64,000 nt of DNA, from the NCBI GenBank assembly GCA_022072085.1, contig JAJVII010000020.1:62001-126000 (forward strand). Direction: 5' to 3'. The position numbers and the translations under genes are program-made. How positions within the stretch are numbered: position 1 is the stretch's first letter; each line of letters starts with the position of its first letter. Below the pieces are notes generated by a model. The model did no database searches, was not told the origin of the DNA, and saw nothing but the letters and a program-made list of their open reading frames with translations. Below, piece after piece: positions 61,141 through 64,000 of the stretch. This stretch comes from Phycisphaerae bacterium. GTDB taxonomy: Bacteria; Planctomycetota; Phycisphaerae; JAJVII01.

Positions 61141-64000
61141 ATGAGCGAACATCAGCCCGGCCCCAAGCGCGTGCCCCTGACCTCCCGCATCGTGGAGGTC
61201 TTCCTCACCGGCAACCTGTCGGCGATGCTGATCATCGTCTCGCTGATCGGCGGCGCGTTCGCTCTGCTGGCCACGCCGCGCGAGGAGGACCCGCAGATCG
61301 TCGTGCCGATGGCCGACGTCATCATCCGCACCAAGTCCGCCACCACGCCGCGCGAGGTCGAGCAGCAGGTGGCCGGTGAACTGGAGAAACTGCTCTACGA
61401 AATCGACGGCGTTGAATACGTCTACTCCACCAGCTACGCCGACCAGGCGGTCGTGACCGTGCGGTTCTACGTCGGCCAGGACCGCGAAGCCAGCCTGGTC
61501 AAGATATACAACAAGCTCTCGATGAACCTCGACCGCGTCCCGCCGCAGGTCGCCTCGTGGGTCGTCAAGCCGGTCGAGATCGACGACGTTCCGATCCTCG
61601 CGGTGACGCTCTTCTCCGACCGCCAGGACGACTACGTCCTCCGCCGCGTCGCCGAGGAGATCGAGAGCCGGCTCAAAGCCGTGCCTGACACGGGGCGGAC
61701 CTACGTCGTCGGCGGCCGCCCGCGCAAGCTTCTGATCCACGTCGATCCGCAGGCGGCGGCGGCCCGCGGCGTGGGGATCGACCAGATCGCCCGGGCCCTC
61801 CAGGCGGCCGACGTGCAGTGGTCCGCCGGCACGATCGATGAGGTCCGCAAGGGCCCGGCCGGCGAGCGGCTGGACGAGGCCGTCGTCGAGGCCGGCCAGG
61901 TGGTCACCAGCGTCGACGAGGTCCGCAGCCTGATCGTCGCGGTCAGTGGCGGGGCCCCGGTCTACCTGCGCGACGTGGCCGACGTGCAACTGGGACCCGA
62001 CGAGGCGACCAACTACTGCCGCATCGGCTTCGGCCCGCGGGCCGACCCCGAGCTGATCCCCGCCGCCTTCCGCGACACGGGCAAGGATTTTCCTGCGGTC
62101 ACCGTCGCGGTCGCCAAGCGCAAGGGGACCAACGCGGTCACCGTCGCCAACGCCCTGCTGGGCCGGCTGAAGGAGATCAAACAGGACATCCTGCCCGACA
62201 GCGTCTACTACCACGTGACGCGGAACTACGGCCAAACCTCCAACGACAAGGTGAACGAACTGGTCGAGAGCCTCGGCGTCGCGATCGTCATCGTCATCGC
62301 CCTGATCGCCGTCACGCTCGGCTGGCGCGAGGGGTTGGTCGTCGCGACGGCCGTCCCGATCACCTTCTCGCTGACGCTGCTGGTGAACTACTGGGCCGGC
62401 TACACGATCAACCGCGTGACGCTGTTCGCGCTGATCCTGGCGCTGGGCCTGGTGGTGGACGACCCGATCGTCGATGTCGAGAACATCCACCGGCACTTCC
62501 GGCTGCGGCCGAAGAACCCTTTCCAGGCCGTGCTGGACGCCGTCAACGAGGTCCGCCCGCCGATCATCCTGGCGACGCTGGCCGTCATCGTCAGCTTCCT
62601 GCCGATGTTCTTCATCACCGGAATGATGGGCCCGTACATGAGGCCGATGGCCCTGAACGTCCCGCTGGCGATGCTCATGTCGCTGCTGGTCGCGTTCACC
62701 GTCACGCCGTGGCTGAGCTACCACGTGCTCAAACGCGGCGACGCCCACGGCGCGCCCGAAGCCGAGTTCCGGATCGAGCGGACGCTGCTCTTCCGCGCCT
62801 ACCACGCGACGCTTGCTCCGCTGCTGAAGCACCGCGGGCTGCGCTGGGCAGTGCTGGGCGCGACAACGCTGCTGTTCGCGGGGAGCTGCTGGCTGGCGGC
62901 CGACCGGCTGGTGCCGCTCAAGATGCTGCCCTACGACAACAAGAACGAGTTCCAGGTCGTGCTGGACATGGACGAGGGGACGACGCTGGAGGATACCGAG
63001 GCGACCGCGGCGGAGATGGCCGCCTGGCTGCGCACGCAGGCCGAGGTGACCGACGTCACCAGCTACGCCGGCCTGGGCAGCCCGATGGACTTCAACGGCA
63101 TGGTGCGGCACTACTACATGCGCGCCGGGGCCAACGTCGCCGACCTGCGCGTCAACATTGTCCACAAGAAGGAGCGCGTCCAGCAGAGCCACGAGATCGC
63201 CCTGCGCATCCGCGACGAACTCCAGAAGATCGCCGACCGCCACCACGCGTCCATGAAGATTGTCGAGATTCCGCCGGGCCCGCCGGTGCTCTCGACCGTC
63301 GTGGCCGAGGTCTACGGCAAGCCCTACACCCCCTACGCCGAGATGATCGACGCCGCCGAAACAGTCAAGCGGCGGCTGGCCCAGGAGGAGGGCGTCGTCG
63401 ACGTCGACAGCACTGTCGAGGCCAGGCAGCGGCTGTGGCGGTTCGTGCCCGACCGCGAGAAGGCCCGCCTGTCGTTCGTCGGCGAAAACCAGATTGCTCA
63501 GGCGCTGTCGGCTGCCAACGGCGGCTGGCAGGTCGCGGTCCTGCACGACGAGCACGACGTGAACCCCACGATGATCGAGCTGCGCCTGCCGCGGACCGAC
63601 CGCACGACTGTCGATGAACTGTCGGCGGTCTCGGTGACCCCGACGAGCGGCCAATCGCCCGTGCGGCTGTCGGAACTGGGCCAGTGGAAGGATCTGACCC
63701 GCGAGCAGCCGGTCTATCACAAGAACCTCGCCCGCGTGGTCTACGTGACCGCTGAGATGGCCGGTCGCCCGCCGGCCGAGGCGATCCTCGACATCCAGGC
63801 CGACCGGACGAAGCTGGGGTCGGGGGACGGGGGGCAGGGGTCGGAAGAGAACGCGCGGGCATCGTCGGTCGCGGCATCGGGCGATTCCCGATCCCCGATC
63901 CCCGATCCCCGCCATCTCTCCGAGCGCAGCTTCATCGACAACGGCGCGGGCGTCGCCTGGAGCGTGCCCGACGACGTGACCGTCAAGTGGAACGGGGAAG
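61141..64000 (+). CDS. RND efflux pump, permease subunit (3' end outside the window)
   Basis: At least 953 residues, open at the right edge. The N-terminal helix NLSAMLIIVSLIGGAFALLATPREEDPQIVVP is the family start. Porter-domain blocks follow, then TM2-TM6. The TM4 proton-relay pair is in GLVVDDPIVDVENIHRHF (the two Asp equal AcrB D407/D408). TFTVTPWLSYHVLK ends the first half. The second porter half includes EFQVVLDMDEGTTLEDTEATAAEMAAWL. Around codons 892-922 an in-frame stretch (GSGDGGQGSEENARASSV...GDSRSPIPDPRH) interrupts the conserved sequence between ILDIQADRTKL and LSERSFIDNG. It exports a small hydrophobic or toxic compound. Confidence 0.92.
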   Translation, partial: MSEHQPGPKRVPLTSRIVEVFLTGNLSAMLIIVSLIGGAFALLATPREEDPQIVVPMADVIIRTKSATTPREVEQQVAGELEKLLYEIDGVEYVYSTSYADQAVVTVRFYVGQDREASLVKIYNKLSMNLDRVPPQVASWVVKPVEIDDVPILAVTLFSDRQDDYVLRRVAEEIESRLKAVPDTGRTYVVGGRPRKLLIHVDPQAAAARGVGIDQIARALQAADVQWSAGTIDEVRKGPAGERLDEAVVEAGQVVTSVDEVRSLIVAVSGGAPVYLRDVADVQLGPDEATNYCRIGFGPRADPELIPAAFRDTGKDFPAVTVAVAKRKGTNAVTVANALLGRLKEIKQDILPDSVYYHVTRNYGQTSNDKVNELVESLGVAIVIVIALIAVTLGWREGLVVATAVPITFSLTLLVNYWAGYTINRVTLFALILALGLVVDDPIVDVENIHRHFRLRPKNPFQAVLDAVNEVRPPIILATLAVIVSFLPMFFITGMMGPYMRPMALNVPLAMLMSLLVAFTVTPWLSYHVLKRGDAHGAPEAEFRIERTLLFRAYHATLAPLLKHRGLRWAVLGATTLLFAGSCWLAADRLVPLKMLPYDNKNEFQVVLDMDEGTTLEDTEATAAEMAAWLRTQAEVTDVTSYAGLGSPMDFNGMVRHYYMRAGANVADLRVNIVHKKERVQQSHEIALRIRDELQKIADRHHASMKIVEIPPGPPVLSTVVAEVYGKPYTPYAEMIDAAETVKRRLAQEEGVVDVDSTVEARQRLWRFVPDREKARLSFVGENQIAQALSAANGGWQVAVLHDEHDVNPTMIELRLPRTDRTTVDELSAVSVTPTSGQSPVRLSELGQWKDLTREQPVYHKNLARVVYVTAEMAGRPPAEAILDIQADRTKLGSGDGGQGSEENARASSVAASGDSRSPIPDPRHLSERSFIDNGAGVAWSVPDDVTVKWNGE
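63814..63900 (+). repeat. Repeat-derived insertion inside the RND pump gene
   Basis: GGGGTCGGGGGACGGGG and GGGGTCGG at the left and CGATTCCCGATCCCCGATCC at the right are near-complementary words of the same type as the 37031-37096 element. The frame is preserved. Confidence 0.6.

Noticed and set aside
61069-63915. 948-codon minus-strand ORF
   Set aside because: Antisense to the RND pump gene, whose TM4 Asp pair and porter motifs lie on the plus strand.

Overview
The window is GC-rich, gene-dense bacterial chromosome that looks planctomycetal, most likely from a Phycisphaerae-type lineage. Pointers are three PEP-CTERM proteins with Arg-rich tails, secreted proteins carrying 'TTQP/TSQP' linkers after the signal peptide, short zinc-ribbon membrane proteins, and several families of short-period intergenic repeats. 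No rRNA, tRNA, insertion sequence or CRISPR array was seen.

Left part (1-35 kb): an NrnA-type DHH phosphoesterase runs into the start of a formyltransferase-like ORF at the window edge. Two PEP-CTERM genes, a sulfate-permease/APS-kinase pair, a methyltransferase, a decayed lipoprotein gene, two uncharacterised membrane proteins and a 1605-residue DUF4011-helicase-nuclease-DUF3320 protein (the Hhe anti-phage architecture) follow. Next come an MBL hydrolase, an NADPH-dependent reductase, a third PEP-CTERM protein, a large secreted protein of unknown function, a VOC protein, a sugar isomerase/UroD-like pair, uvrB, nadC, birA, a secreted transglutaminase-like protein and two zinc-ribbon membrane proteins. 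All three PEP-CTERM genes have a sigma-54 -24/-12 element upstream. Each also has copies of a CAACATC-type word about 95-165 bp further upstream, as expected for an enhancer-binding activator.

Central part (35-56 kb): a long co-directional type IV pilus / type II secretion-like locus. A sigma-70-like promoter and a class I cyclic-di-GMP (GEMM-I) riboswitch lead into two tandem pilins, four minor pseudopilins or prepilin-like proteins, pilM-N-O-P, a secretin, a TPR lipoprotein, a sensor kinase, a receiver protein, a GAF/HD-GYP protein, a STAS protein, and the PilB, PilT and PilC components. With a riboswitch at the head, an HD-GYP phosphodiesterase inside, and an MshEN-like N-terminus on the assembly ATPase, the locus appears wired to c-di-GMP at three levels. 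No prepilin peptidase lies in the window.

Right part (56-64 kb): a TPR protein, a Fur/PerR-family regulator that lacks the usual CxxC zinc motifs but has a PerR-box-like site upstream, a 2-Cys peroxiredoxin, and an RND efflux adaptor and pump with a Gfo/Idh/MocA oxidoreductase between them. The pump gene runs off the end and carries a repeat-derived in-frame insertion.

All assignments come from reading motifs by eye; no database search was run.
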